Source of the DNA: Brachyhypopomus gauderio
Taxonomy: Eukaryota > Chordata > Actinopteri > Gymnotiformes > Hypopomidae
Assembly (NCBI RefSeq): GCF_052324685.1
Contig: NW_027506901.1
Span: forward strand, 566,001-630,000
Length of the DNA stretch: 64,000 nt
Reading direction: 5' to 3'
This document shows positions 19,692 to 31,400 of the stretch, one piece after another. The notes beneath the pieces are model-generated. The model had not been told where the DNA came from. It ran no database searches and worked only from the letters and a program-made list of their open reading frames with translations. A program made the position numbers and the translations under genes. The first letter of the stretch is position 1. Each line of letters starts with the position of its first letter.

Positions 19692-21729
19692 TTAGCTGAA
19701 GGCTTGATTAAACAGGTGAGTCTTAAGTCTAGATTTAAAGATTGGAACTGTGTCAGAATCTGGAAGGCTATTCCATAATTGAGGGGCTTTAAAAGAGAAA
19801 GCTCTGCCTCCGGCTGTAGTTTTACAAATTTTTGGAACTAGGAGAAATCCAGCATTTTGGGAGCGCAAAGGGCGAGATGGGTTGTAGTAATCAATGAGTT
19901 CACTCAGATATTGTGGGGCAAGACCATTTAACGCCTTATAGGTTAACAGGAGAACTTTAAATTCAATGCGATATTTAATCGGCAGCCAGTGTAGTGCGGC
20001 GAGAGTGGGACTAATATGATCGAATTTCCTGGCCTTGGTTAGAACTCTAGCTGCGGCATTTTGTACAAGTTGTAGCTTCTTTATGGACTGTTTAGAGCAT
20101 CCAATTAGAAGACTATTACAGTAGTCCAATCTCGATGAGACAAAAACATGAACTAGCTTCTCTGCATCAGCTAATGAAAGTAAGTGTCTCAGCTTGGCGA
20201 TATTACGTAAATGCCTCCTGCCTAACCGGATGCATACATCATGATGGACATTATTACATATTTTTCCTTTTCTTTCTCTTCTTTCTGTCTAAATTGTTGT
20301 TGTTGTTGTCATGGTGACCGGTGTCGGCCAGAGGAGGATGGGTTCCCCCCCTGAGTCTTGGTTCCTCTCAAGGTTTCTTCCTCATGCAAAAAACTAGGGA
20401 GTTTTTCCTTGCCACTGTCGCCTTTGGCTTGCTCACTGGGGACTAGGACTCGGCACTTGTAAAGCTGCTTTGTGACAACAACTGTTGTAAAAAGCGCTAT
20501 ATAAATAAAATTTGATTGATTGATTGAAATGGAAAAAGGCAGCCTTAGTGACATTGCATACATGTCCGTCAAATGAAAGATCAGAATCAATAGTGACACC
20601 TAAACTTTTTGCAGTAGATTTTGGTGTTACTGAAAAACCATCTAGGGTAAGGGGAATATCAGCCCAATTGCTTCTAACAGCTTTAGGCCCAAGAATCAGT
20701 ACCTCAGTCTTGTCAGAATTTAGTTTAAGAAAATTAGACGCCATCCAGTTTTTAATATCCTGGACGCAGTTCTCAATCTTGAGTTGTGGTGGTATCATCT
20801 GGATTAGAAGATATATACAACTGAGTATCATCTGCATAGCAATGGAAGCTAATACCATGCCTACGAATGATAGTGCCCAGTGGTAGCATATATAATGAGA
20901 ATAATATGGGGCCCAGTACAGATCCTTGTGGGACACCATACTTTACTTTAGAATGCTCAGAGCATTCGTTATTTACTAGCACAAATTGGTAACGATCTGT
21001 CAGGTAGGACCTGAACCAGGAGAGTGCTTGACCTCTTATGCCAATGAGTGTCTCCAGTCTATTAAGTAGAATATTATGATCAATGGTGTCAAAAGCAGCA
21101 CTGAGGTCTAGCAGTATGAGAAACGAAATGTGTCCTTTATCAGAGGATATTAAGAGATCATTCAGTACTTTAGTTAGTGCTGTTTCAGTGCTGTGATGAG
21201 CTCTAAATCCAGACTGAAATAACTCTAAGACATGTTCTGTCTGTAAGAAGGAAGAGAGTTGTGAAGAAACTACTTTCTCTAAAATTTTGGATATGAATAA
21301 CAGATTAGAAATTGGCCTATAGTTGGACAGTTCTTGGGGGTTAAGACCAGGTTTTTTAATTAGCGGCTTGATGACTGCAAGTTTAAATGAACTGGGAACG
21401 TAGCCCAGGCTCAGAGAATAATTTATTATAGTAAGCAACGGTTCTACATTGCTGTGCAGTAATTCTTTAAGTAGTTGGGTTGGTACAGCATCTAGTATGC
21501 ATGTGGAGGGTTTAGCAGATTTCACCAGTGAAATAAGCTCCTCACGACCAATTGGGGAGAAGGACTCTAACAGGGCATCAGAGCTGACCAGACAGCTGTC
21601 AAGGTGCATTGGCATGTTGACAGGCTCTGAGATAGCACAACTAATGTTTTCCCTAATTTTATCAATCTTATCATTAAAGAATTTCATAAAATTGTTACTG
21701 CTACACTCTAGTGCAGGGGTCTCCAACAC
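19692..21729 (-). pseudogene. L2 ORF2 reverse transcriptase (copy 2), split
   Basis: The N-terminal RT part (21729-20773) includes [58 protein letters not shown] and [10 protein letters not shown]. It shifts frame at about 20800 and continues to about 20528. There a 0.29-kb L2 3' tail in the opposite orientation interrupts it. The C-terminal part (20235-19692) has LDYCNSLLIG, QNAAARVLTKARKF and SRLKTHLFNQAFS before the stop. All catalytic RT motifs are present, but the protein is broken. Confidence 0.85.
20240..20527 (+). mobile_element. Truncated L2 3' tail inserted in the opposite orientation
   Basis: The segment runs from CATGATGGACATTATTACAT through GTCATGGTGACCGGTG and AACTAGGGAGTTTTTCC to the ATTGATTGATTGA end. 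It is the reverse complement of the 3' UTR seen in L2 copy 1 (about 1893-2175). It interrupts the RT frame of the host LINE. Confidence 0.85.
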
Positions 21730-22254
21730 GTCGCTCGCGAGCTACCAGTAGCTCGCCACCCCTTTCCGAGTAGCTCGCCAAAGGGCCAATGAATTACATA
21801 TAAATTTGTAAACCTAATTGGTCCCATCGAGAAATCTACTTAAATTTATGTCCAATCAAAATTCACAGTTGTCCCTCCCCTTCTAACACTAAATGATTAT
21901 TCGCCAATTATACAACAGTTAGTTCACAATCCGACTGGTTGAGAAGTGTTCTAACCCTGCAGATATGTGTGATAACAGCACGGTATTCTCATTCTCTGTA
22001 TCACTCTGCGGACGCGTTGTCAAGTAATGGCATGTACATATATTCACGATAACACACTCCCTCTCGTGTTCTATTGCTCAATTAACTGTCAATCAAAAAG
22101 TTAGGCTACCATCAATATTGAATAAACCAGGGGTCACTCACGTCATGAGTCGCCCGCGGGCTTGTTTTAAAAATAGCTCACTATAGTGCCATGCACCAAA
22201 GCGCTGCATCGTCTTCCCGCTTAGCAATTGACACTCGCACACGCAACTTTCGTA
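21714..22254. mobile_element. hAT-like dispersed repeat X, copy 1
   Basis: It begins CAGGGGTCTCCAACACGTCG and matches the sequence from 63248 over more than 400 bp (for example AATGAATTACATATAAATTT and CACTCCCTCTCGTGTTCTAT). The host LINE frame is interrupted at the CAGGGG end. The right edge merges with a short inverted repeat at 22254-22290, so the boundary is uncertain. Confidence 0.65.
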
Positions 22255-22916
22255 TTGACATATCCAGTTTAGAATTGCTAAACTGGATATGTCAATACCA
22301 AATGACAAGACCAAGTCTAAAGAATGAATGCTAAAAAGAGTCACACAGATTTTCAAAATGGATATTAAAATCACCCACTATAATCACCTTATCGGCTGAT
22401 AGCACTACATGAGACAGGAAGTCTGAAAATTCCTGCAAGAACTCAGAGTATGAACCAGGGGGGCGGTAAATAGTAATTAACATAAATGACTGACACTTTG
22501 TTGCTTGTTAAATTTGAAACATTTGATACAGTGAGGATGAGGTGTTCAAAAGAATTAAACTTGAAGCCAAATTTTTGAGAAATGCCTATATCAGAGTCAT
22601 ATATTGTGGCGACCCCACCTCCTCGACCATTTGGACGGGGGTTATGGACATATCTATAGCCAGAGGGAGAAGCTTCATTTAGGGCCATATAGTCGTCTGG
22701 TCGGGTCCAGGTTTCCGTCAAGCAAAGCATGCATAGATTATGATCGGTAATCATTTCATTAACAAGCAATGCTTTAGATGACAGGGATCTAATATTTAGT
22801 AGTCCTAGTTTCAGATTTAAACCGCTCTCTGAGGGAGCATAGTTGAATTTAACATTGATTAAATTTTGTCTACTAACTTTAGGAGAATTATTTTTTGGTA
22901 CTCGAGGAACAGACAC
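22255..22916 (-). pseudogene. L2 ORF2 endonuclease (copy 2), rearranged
   Basis: The frame from 22916 reads LGLLNIRSLSSKALLVNEM, CLTETWTRPDDYMALNEA and PNGRGGGVATIY, the first APE blocks. After 22443 it is disrupted. VGDFNIHFEN appears near 22380 and LDLVLSFGIDISSL near 22280 in other frames. This shows several small deletions or rearrangements between endonuclease blocks. Confidence 0.75.
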
Positions 22917-23012
22917 AGTTTCAATCTGATGTGGCCTAGGTGACGTCTCTTTGCAGCTTGCAAACAGTCGGTTTAGCCTGTTTGTCTGCTGCCTGGCCTC
23001 GGCTCTGGTTTG

Positions 23013-23389
23013 TCAATCCCCATTAACTACACCTACACTACCAATATTAAGCCTAGCAGATATGCTACAAGAAATGAGAGCAGCACCCTCCCAAGAGGGG
23101 TGAATGCCGTCTCGCTTCAAAAGGCCAGGCCTGCCCTCAAAACGTGTCCAATTATCTATATAACCCACTTTGTTATCTGAGCACCATTTAGACATCCAGC
23201 GGTGCAACGCCCATAACCTGCTGTAGGTTTCAGCGCCACGCCGAACTGGAATGGGACCAGAGCATATTACGGCATCTGACATCGTCCCCGCTAACTCGCA
23301 CAGCTCTTTAACATTATCCTTGGTGATCTCAGACTGTCTCAATCCCACATCATTGGTGCCGACGTGTATGACTATCTTAGAATATTTAC
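23013..23389 (-). pseudogene. L2 ORF1 esterase (SGNH-type) C-terminal part
   Basis: The minus frame reads SKIVIHVGTNDVGLR (block with Gly/Asn), AVICSGPIPVRRG, WALHRWMSKWCSDN and RDGIHPSWEGAALIS. The Asp-x-x-His pair of SGNH hydrolases is visible as DGIH. It ends at a stop at 23013. ORF1 esterases are known from L2/CR1-type LINEs. This half is separated from the N-terminal half by two hAT insertions. Confidence 0.8.
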
Positions 23390-24411
23390 AGGGGTGATAG
23401 AGGGGAAAATTCCTGAGCCTGAACTTTTTCTGAGCGCGGGGTGTGTGTGTGTGTGTGTATGGAATGTTAGTGTACCATATTTAGAATATTTAATAATTAA
23501 TATTTAAATAAATTAATAATAAATAAGTCAGGTAATCATTATAGTGAAATAAAAAACAAATTTCTATTAATATTCTGAGAAAATGCTGTATGCATGATTA
23601 ATTATTTCTTCATTACTGTTAGTAAATTATAGGATACCAGACAACTCAAAGAAATTATGCAAATAAATTTTAAAAGAATTACAAGTATTATGATTATAGT
23701 TAGTTTTTATATATAAAATTTAATAAATTTAATAAATATTTTGTGTTGGTTTATTAGGACATACATTTTGTGCTTTTGTTCATGTATTACACCTTATGCC
23801 GTAAGGCGGCCAGGATGAACCAGATCGTCTGACTACCTGTACCGGCTCAAAAAAAACACTCTTATATTTCTGAAAAAAATTTAACTTAAAATCAGAATAA
23901 AGATAAAATACTGAATTTATCTTGTATCTACCTCTGAAGCTCTTCTGATGTCTGAAATACAGGCGGTCCCCGGGTTACGACGTTGATCCGTCGTAAATCG
24001 ATTTTCGGTGTAAATCGGAACATACGTATATACTGTACGTAAATAACGTACTATACGCAGTTATCCTATCCTAAAGCTAGCCTTTTGGCAAATACCTTTA
24101 TCCATAGCTGCGTTTAACTAATCCTGACGCCGCGCACACCAAACACCAAGTTCCTTTTACGACGCAGAACCACTTGGGTCCAAACGAGGCTTTATACAGT
24201 AAATGGGAGATGTGTAGTAACCACGAAAAATCGTAACTTGGGAACCTCGTAAGGATCGTAAGGATCATATTTCGGCCTCAAAACAGATAGCATGCGCGTG
24301 CGTGTTTATCATTATGATTTGACGGATTTCCCCCCCCCCTCAAATTTTTTTTTCTCGCGGACGTGTCGGTACGCCGGAATTCCGGCGTGGCGCCTGAAAA
24401 CTATCAGGCCT
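23390..24411. mobile_element. Non-autonomous hAT element in L2 ORF1
   Basis: The ends are AGGGGTGATAG on the left and, read from the right, AGGCCTGATAG. The flanking octamers are ATATTTAC (23382-23389) and GTATTTAC (24412-24419), 7 of 8 matching. Removing it joins the esterase frame (KRKY to SKIVIHVG) cleanly. The interior includes a TG microsatellite (about 23438-23458) and a GGCGGTCCCCGGGTTACGAC repeat piece near 23963. There is no transposase. Confidence 0.75.
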
Positions 24412-25248
24412 GTATTTACGTTTAGCCAGCACCTTTAAATTAGCCCTAATGTCAGGCGCTCTAGCCCCCGGGATACACTTGACTATGGCCGCTGGTCAGT
24501 GTTGGGGAGTAACGAATTACATGTAACGACGTTACGTAATTTAATTACAAAAAAAGTGTAACTGTAATTCGTTACAGTTACAATGAGAAAATATGTAATT
24601 CAGTTACAGTTACTTCTGGAAAAATTAAGAATTACAATTTTAGTTACATTTTTAAAATATAAACAAAAACCTTTGCGAAATATTTAATGATATTTTTATT
24701 GCTTTGCGCCCTATATCACCGTTTCCCGCTTGTTTCTGTGCTGGAGCAGCAAGCGCGCGGTTCAGTTTCAGCTCAAGCAGCAATGACAGACGCCTTCACT
24801 GGACATTTAAGGAGCATTTGTTTTGTTTTCGTGTTGTCAATAAATGTGAACCATGTGCCACCATCAGCAACTATTTGTGATTATGCCAAGCCTTTGTGTA
24901 AATTTCGGAGTTTGGAGGTTTATTTCCGATCAGAAGGGTTGCCACCTAGGTCTGACAAAAAACAAGGACACTCTGTCATACGCGAACGTAAATTGTTGAC
25001 GGGGGGTGGCGAACGTAAAATGGACACAGCGAGAAAAAACAGACGGATTTAAAGTGTGCAGAAACAGTCTAAATAGTCGTTTGAACTAACTTAGTGAAAA
25101 CCGGGACATTAAATGATTTTTTTTGCCGGGACCGAATATTAAAAAGAAGGAAAACCGGGACAGCGAAGTGAAAACCGGGACGGTTGCAACCCTAGAAGGC
25201 AACCAGTATTGAGGTTGTAAGCGAGCTAACAACAAGGTATGCTGAGCG

Positions 25249-25309
<61 letters not shown>

Positions 25310-26898
25310 GGTTTCCATAGTTCGCTACCTGCTAGGCTAGCTACTACCGTTCACTTGAATGTGTTTGTTCTTTAGCATGCTAGCTTGATTTACAGGCTAA
25401 CCAAATTAGCTGTTTAAAGTCCTAAAAAGGTATTCGCTGGAGTCATACATGACTATTAGACAATGACAGACGGTATCAAATGAATATTTATGACTGCTTG
25501 GTGTTGGAAAAACGTTTGTCGATGTGTATGACACGACCTAGCCTACCCAATTGGTATCATTGGACCTATCTTAGACCTACCGTTCGACAAGCCACACATT
25601 TAAATGAAATTTGTATGAAGTAATGAAATGCAGTTTGGTATCTAATCAAGTGCAACACGTGCAGATTGTATAGAATGCAGTATTTAGAGATACAATGCAG
25701 TTATTTACAGCTAGTGTAAGTAAAGCTGGTTAATAGATATGTGCAGAGTAGATAAATTACCTAGGGAAATGCATGTGTGTGTAATGTAGTTATGGCAGTA
25801 CAATGCACAGGGCAAAGAAAAATATATGATATAAATAAATGAGATAAATACAGATGGAATCATACAGATAATATACAGATTATCCTATACCACTGTAGAT
25901 AGGGCTATACAGATGTGGATTGAAGAGGAACACTGTTCAGATTTTGTGTGGATGGTAAGGTATGGATAGAGAAGGAAATAATGGTCTTTGGGAAGAGTTC
26001 AATAAGGTGACCGCTGTGGGAAAGAAGTGGTTTCTGAACCTGCTTGTGTTAGTCTGCAAACTGTGAAAATGGTAGAGCCTGGGGGAGGAGCAGAAAAGAG
26101 TATGGCCCGATGACAGTAGTCTGAGAATCTTACATGCCTGGTGCAGGCATCTCTTCTTGTGGACCTCCTGTGATTGCCTGTCAGCAATTCCCTCTCAGCT
26201 TAGTACTCATTTAAGTTTCACACTGTCAGTTCTCAAAAATTAAATGTTGATCATGGGTCAATACTCATTTAAACCTTAAAGTAATCAAAAAGTAATCCAA
26301 AAGTAATTAGTTACATTACTTTTCAAAAGTAATCAGAAAAGTTACACTACAATTACATTTTAAACAAGGTAACTTGTAACTGTAACGAATAACTTTTTTA
26401 AAGTAACTTACCCAACACTGCCGCTGGTGTCTCTAAACTAGTTGCTACGTTCACGTGTCGGAGTTGTGAGTCTCCTATCACCAGAGCTCTTTTAACAGGT
26501 CGCTCAGTCGGTGTATTACTGAGTGGGGCAAACCTGTTTGACACGGGAACCTGAGAAGAACGGTGCTCAGCCCTACGGTTATGCCGCCGAGACGTCACCC
26601 ATTCGCCCCGCTGCAAGGGCTCTAATGCCGGAGCTGAGGGCTCGCTAGCTACGGCTGTGCAACCCGGGCCTGCTACGCTATCTATGCTAGCTGCGCTAGC
26701 CGCTACGCTAGCTGTGCTAGCTGCTACAAACTCTCTAGGACTTTCTAAAGCCCGGATGCGCTCCTCTAAAAGCGAAATCTTCTCCGTCATACTAATAACT
26801 AACCTACACTTCACACAAATATAATTATTATCACTACTGACGGAAGAAGAGTAGCTATACATGCCACACTCAACACAAGCAACAAGCGACTCAGACAT
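24412..26898 (-). pseudogene. L2 ORF1 N-terminal part: zinc motif, coiled coil, esterase block I
   Basis: The open part 26898-26421 starts MSESLVACVECGMYSYSSS and has a CxxC...CxxC motif (CVEC and CVKC), a short coiled coil (ISLLEERIRALES), a low-complexity Ala/Ser region and the SGNH block I ALVIGDSQLRHVNV. After the hAT insert the frame continues at 24496-24412 (CIPGARAPDIRANLKVLAKR). Together with 23389-23013 this is one ORF1 split by two hAT elements. The range includes the nested hAT at 24497-26420. Confidence 0.8.
24497..26420. mobile_element. hAT element with perfect 8-bp TSD CCGCTGGT
   Basis: The ends are CAGTGTTGGGGAGTAACG and, from the right, CAGTGTTGGGTAAGTTACTT. The identical octamer CCGCTGGT flanks it at 24489-24496 and 26421-26428. 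Subterminal AATTACAGTTACA-type repeats are dense at both ends. The interior holds a smaller repeat with GGGTTGC/GCAACCC ends (about 24939-25193) and a long CA microsatellite (25250-25307). No transposase frame is recognisable. Confidence 0.9.
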
Positions 26899-27179
26899 GA
26901 TGAAATACTTAGCTTCGGTTAAGATGTCAATGTTGAAGATGTTTCCAGTCGAAGAGAGTAGTCAACTGTCTTGATAGTGGAAGCACTACCTGTAATAGTT
27001 GTCTAGGGAGGCAAAAAGTAAAGATTAGTACGTAAACAGATTATCACACTTTAGAGAAACAATCAAAATTCGCTCCGCAACAGCGTCGGCAGGAAGCAGC
27101 GTCGGCAGGAAGCCGACTAGAACTGAGGTGTAAGTGCAGTGCCTGGCCACTGTATTAGGAAGAGTAACACCAAACACTC

Positions 27180-27319
27180 ACTGCTGAGCTGACAGTGGTC
27201 TGACGGGGGTGAGTAGTTAATGAAGGATCAGAGCTCACTCTGTCTGATGGGGGTGAGTAGTTAATGATCAGAACTCACTCCGCCTGATGGGGGGTGAGTA
27301 GTTAATGAAGGATCAGAGC
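27180..27319. repeat. Start of the large minisatellite, left of the hAT insertion
   Basis: About three units of the same GATCAGAGCTCACTC...GGTGAGTAGTTAATG repeat found at 28492-32537. They are separated from the main array by the hAT element at 27320-28491. Confidence 0.9.
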
Positions 27320-28491
27320 TAGGGGTGCACGATATGGACTAGAATTACGATGTGCCACAACATTGTTGGATATCCCGATATCGATGTGAACCACGATAAA
27401 TTAAGATTAAAATACAGAGATGTAGTGTCTCTCTGAACAGCAGCACGTTAATTAGTTTTTTTTACTGTGTAATGAATCCAGAATAATTCCAAATATTTTG
27501 CAGGTTTATTCAACAATAGATTCAATCTAGGCTTATACTTTCACGAGTGACCGTAGCGCGACTCCGCACACCTCGCGTAAACCTCCGCGAACGACGGAAG
27601 CGTTTAATCTTGCCGTGTCACATTCTTTGCAGTGTTGTCCGAAACGATATGTAGGCCTAGTAGTATAGAAAAAACACCCCTCAAATACAGGGGAATGAAC
27701 ATTTACCTGACCAATTTTAATGTTGCTTTGTGTATCAGGTTTGAAAAGTGCTGGAATTTAGGCTAAAGTACTTGAAATTGTAACTACTTCGTTTCACAAC
27801 AAACATCTGTCTGACTGAACAGTTCTCTTGTAATTACATTAACAAATACGAGCCTCTTGTAATTCCAGGACGAAACATGAAAGAACGTGAAGACGTTAAG
27901 ATTGGGCGTTTTGAAAATAAACAACCATTAAATAATGTGATTAAAAAAGCGAATTATTTCGAATCATTTAGCGTATATGTATAAATATTTAACTCAATTA
28001 AGTTTAACGAGCTGGGAATTATTGAAATGGACCTTGAAAGTGACGTACAAGTGCTTTAATTCCACCTTGTATAGGTGTATGAACCCGGCAAACATGACTG
28101 TTCTCATTGCGCTGAGACGCGGCGCGCGCGAACTTACAAAATTTGAGAGGTGCACGACCTCGTGAATCGACAGCGCGCGAGACCATCGCGCACGGGCGAA
28201 GCCACCGTGATTACGTTATTTTCGCCTTGCGGACCCTCGCGCTGCATCAAGTGTAAACCAGGCTTAAACCAAATCGCGTGTCTGATGAGCGTGTTCACCT
28301 CACTCTGCCTCTTGCCTACTTACGTCACGTGATCATAGTCTGCAGCGCGAATAGCTCCCTCTATTGCTGGACGAGGATAATGCAATTTGAGTTTGCTGTT
28401 ATTCAAGGAGTTATCGTGGCTCTTTCGATGTGTTTATCGTGAAACTTCACATCGCGATAACGATAAAAATACGATTCATCGTGCAGCCCTA
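27320..28491. mobile_element. hAT element inserted in the minisatellite
   Basis: The ends are TAGGGGTGCACGATATGG and, from the right, TAGGGCTGCACGATGAATCG. The flanking octamer is ATCAGAGC on both sides (27312-27319 and 28492-28499). Since ATCAGAGC is also part of each minisatellite unit, the duplication is expected by repeat identity as well as by transposition; the termini make the transposon call. It carries a nested GGTTTATACTT-terminus element at 27530-28264. Confidence 0.8.
27530..28264 (+). mobile_element. GGTTTATACTT-terminus MITE-like family Y, copy 1
   Basis: It starts GGCTTATACTTTCACGAGTG and ends CAAGTGTAAACCAGGC, that is, inverted copies of a GCCTGGTTTAYACTT terminus. It shares long internal words (GAAATGGACCTTGAAAGTG, GAGGTGCACGACCTC) with copies at 40430, 54752 and 56571. 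No coding capacity. The superfamily is not resolved. Confidence 0.65.
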
Positions 28492-31400
28492 ATCAGAGCT
28501 CACTCCGTCTGATGTGGGGTGAGTAGTTAATGAAGGATCAGAGCTCACTCCGTCTGATGGGGGGTGAGTAGTTAATGATCAGAGCTCACTCCATCTGATT
28601 GGTGTGAGTAGTTAATGATCAGAGCTCACTCCATGTGATGGGGGGTGAGTAGTTAATGAAGGATCAGAGCTCACTCCGTCTGATGGGGGTTGAGTAGTTA
28701 ATGATCAGAGCTCACTCCGTCTGATGGGGGTGAGTAGTTAATGATCAGAGCTCACTCCGTCTGAGGGGGGGTGAGTAGTTAATGAAAGATCAGAGCTCAC
28801 ACCGTCTGATGGGGGGTGAGTAGTTAATGAAGGATCAGGGCTCACTCCGTCTGATGGGGGGTGAGTAGTTAATGAAGGATCAGGGCTCACTCCATCTGAT
28901 GGGGGGTGAGTAGTTAATGAAGGATCAGAGCTCACTCCGTCTGACAGGGGGTGAGTAGTTAATGATCAGAGCTCACTCCGTCTGATGGGGGTGAGTACTT
29001 AATGATCAGAGCTCACTCCGTCTGATGGGGGGTGAGTAGTTAATGAAGGATCAGAGCTCACACCGTCTGATGGGGGGTGAGTAGTTAATGAAGGATCAGA
29101 GCTCACTCCGTCTGATGGGGGGTGAGTAGTTAATGAAGGATCAGAGCTCACACCGTCTGATGGGGGGTGAGTAGTTAATGAAGGATCAGAGCTCACACCG
29201 TCTGATGGGGTGAGTAGTTAATGATCAGAGCTCACTCCGTCTGATGGGGGTGAGAGTAGTTAATGATCAGAGCTCACCCCGTCTGATGGGGGGTGAGTAG
29301 TTAATGAAGGATCAGAGCTCACACCGTCTGATGGGGGGTGAGTAGTTAATGAAGGATCAGAGCTCACTCCGTCTGATGGGGGGTGAGTAGTTAATGAAGG
29401 ATCAGAGCTCACACCGTCTGATGGGGTGTGAGTAGTTAATGAAGGATCAGAGCTCACACCGTCTGATGGGGGTGAGTAGTTAATGATCAGAGCTCACTCC
29501 GTCTGACGGGGTGAGTAGTTAATGATCAGAGCTCACTCCGTCTGAGGGGGGGTGAGTAGTTAATGAAGGATCAGAGCTCACACCGTCTGATGGGGGGTGA
29601 GTAGTTAATGAAGGATCAGAGCTCACTCCGTCTGACAGGGGGTGAGTAGTTAATGATCAGAGCTCACTCCGTCTGATGGGGGGTGAGTAGTTAAAGATCA
29701 GAGCTCACCCCGTCTGATGGGGGGTGAGTAGTTAATGAAGGATCAGAGCTCACACCGTCTGATGGGGGGGAGTAGTTAATGAAGGATCAGAGCTCACTCC
29801 GTCTGATGGGGGGTGAGTAGTTAATGAAGGATCAGAGCTCACACCGTCTGATGGGATGTGAGTAGTTAATGAAGGATCAGAGCTCACACCGTCTGATGGG
29901 GGTGAGTAGTTAATGATCAGAGCTCACTCCGTCTGACGGGGTGAGTAGTTAATGATCAGAGCTCACACCGTCTGATGGGGGGTGAGTAGTTAATGAAGGA
30001 TCAGAGCTAACTCCGTCTGATGGGGGGTGAGTAGTTAATGAAGGATCAGAGCTCACTCCGTCTGATGGGGGGTGAGTAGTTAATGAAGGATCAGAGCTCA
30101 CACCGTCTGATGGGGGGTGAGTAGTTAATGATCAGAGCTCACACCGTCTGATGGGGGGTGAGTAGTTAATGAAGGATCAGAGCTCACACCGTCTGATGGG
30201 GGTGAGTAGTTAATGATCAGAGCTCACTCCGTCTGACAGGGGGTGAGTAGTTAATAATCAGAGCTCACTCCATGTGATGGGGGTGAGAGTAGTTAATGAT
30301 CAGAGCTCACCCCGTCTGATGTGGGGTGAGTAGTTAATGAAGGATCAGAGCTCACCCCGTCTGATGGGGGGTGAGTAGTTAATGAAGGATCAGAGCTCAC
30401 TCCGTCTGAGGGGGGGTGAGTAGTTAATGATCAGAGCTCACACTGTCTGATGGGGGGTGAGTAGTTAATGAAGGATCAGAGCTCACTCCGTCTGATGGGG
30501 GTGAGTAGTTAATGAAGGATCAGAGCTCACACCGTCTGATGGGGGGTGAGTAGTTAATGAAGGATCAGAGCTAACTCCGTCTGATGGGGGGTGAGTAGTT
30601 AATGAAGGATCAGAGCTCACACCGTCTGATGGGGGGTGAGTAGTTAATGAAGGATCAGAGCTAACTCCGTCTGATGGGGGGTGAGTAGTTAATGAAGGAT
30701 CAGAGCTCACACCGTCTGATGGGGGGTGAGTAGTTAATGAAGGATCAGAGCTCACACCGTCTGATGGGGGGTGAGTAGTTAATGAAGGATCAGAGCTCAC
30801 ACCGTCTGATGGGGGTGAGTAGTTAATGATCAGAGCTCACTCCGTCTGACAGGGGGTGAGTAGTTAATAATCAGAGCTCACTCCATGTGATGGGGGTGAG
30901 AGTAGTTAATGATCAGAGCTCACCCCGTCTGATGTGGGGTGAGTAGTTAATGAAGGATCAGAGCTCACCCCGTCTGATGGGGGGTGAGTAGTTAATGAAG
31001 GATCAGAGCTCACTCCGTCTGAGGGGGGGTGAGTAGTTAATGATCAGAGCTCACACTGTCTGATGTGGGGTGAGTAGTTAATGAAGGATCAGAGCTCACC
31101 CCGTCTGATGGGGGGTGAGTAGTTAATGAAGGATCAGAGCTCACTCCGTCTGAGGGGGGGTGAGTAGTTAATGATCAGAGCTCACACTGTCTGATGGGGG
31201 GTGAGTAGTTAATGAAGGATCAGAGCTCACTCCGTCTGATGGGGGGTGAGTAGTTAATGAAGGATCAGAGCTCACTCCGTCTGATGGGGGGTGAGTAGTT
31301 AATGAAGGATCAGAGCTCACACCGTCTGATGGGGGGTGAGTAGTTAATGAAGGATCAGAGCTCACTCCGTCTGATGGGGGTTGAGTAGTTAATGATCAGA

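Larger units (their letters stand above)
18883..27116 (-). mobile_element. L2-clade LINE copy 2, near full length, with four nested insertions
   Basis: The 3' end (ATCA tail, then TTTATTTGTATAGCGCTTTT) is at 18883. The 5' UTR ends near 27116 with a repeated GCGTCGGCAGGAAGC motif. Flanking octamers CTAGCACT (18875-18882) and CTAGAACT (27117-27124) could be the TSD, with one mismatch. In reverse order the element holds an ORF1 (zinc-knuckle, coiled coil, esterase), an APE endonuclease, an RT and a 3' UTR. Insertions: an L2 tail (20240-20527), a hAT-like repeat (from 21714) and two hAT elements (23390-24411 and 24497-26420). Removing these leaves roughly 4.2 kb, close to a complete L2. Confidence 0.85.
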
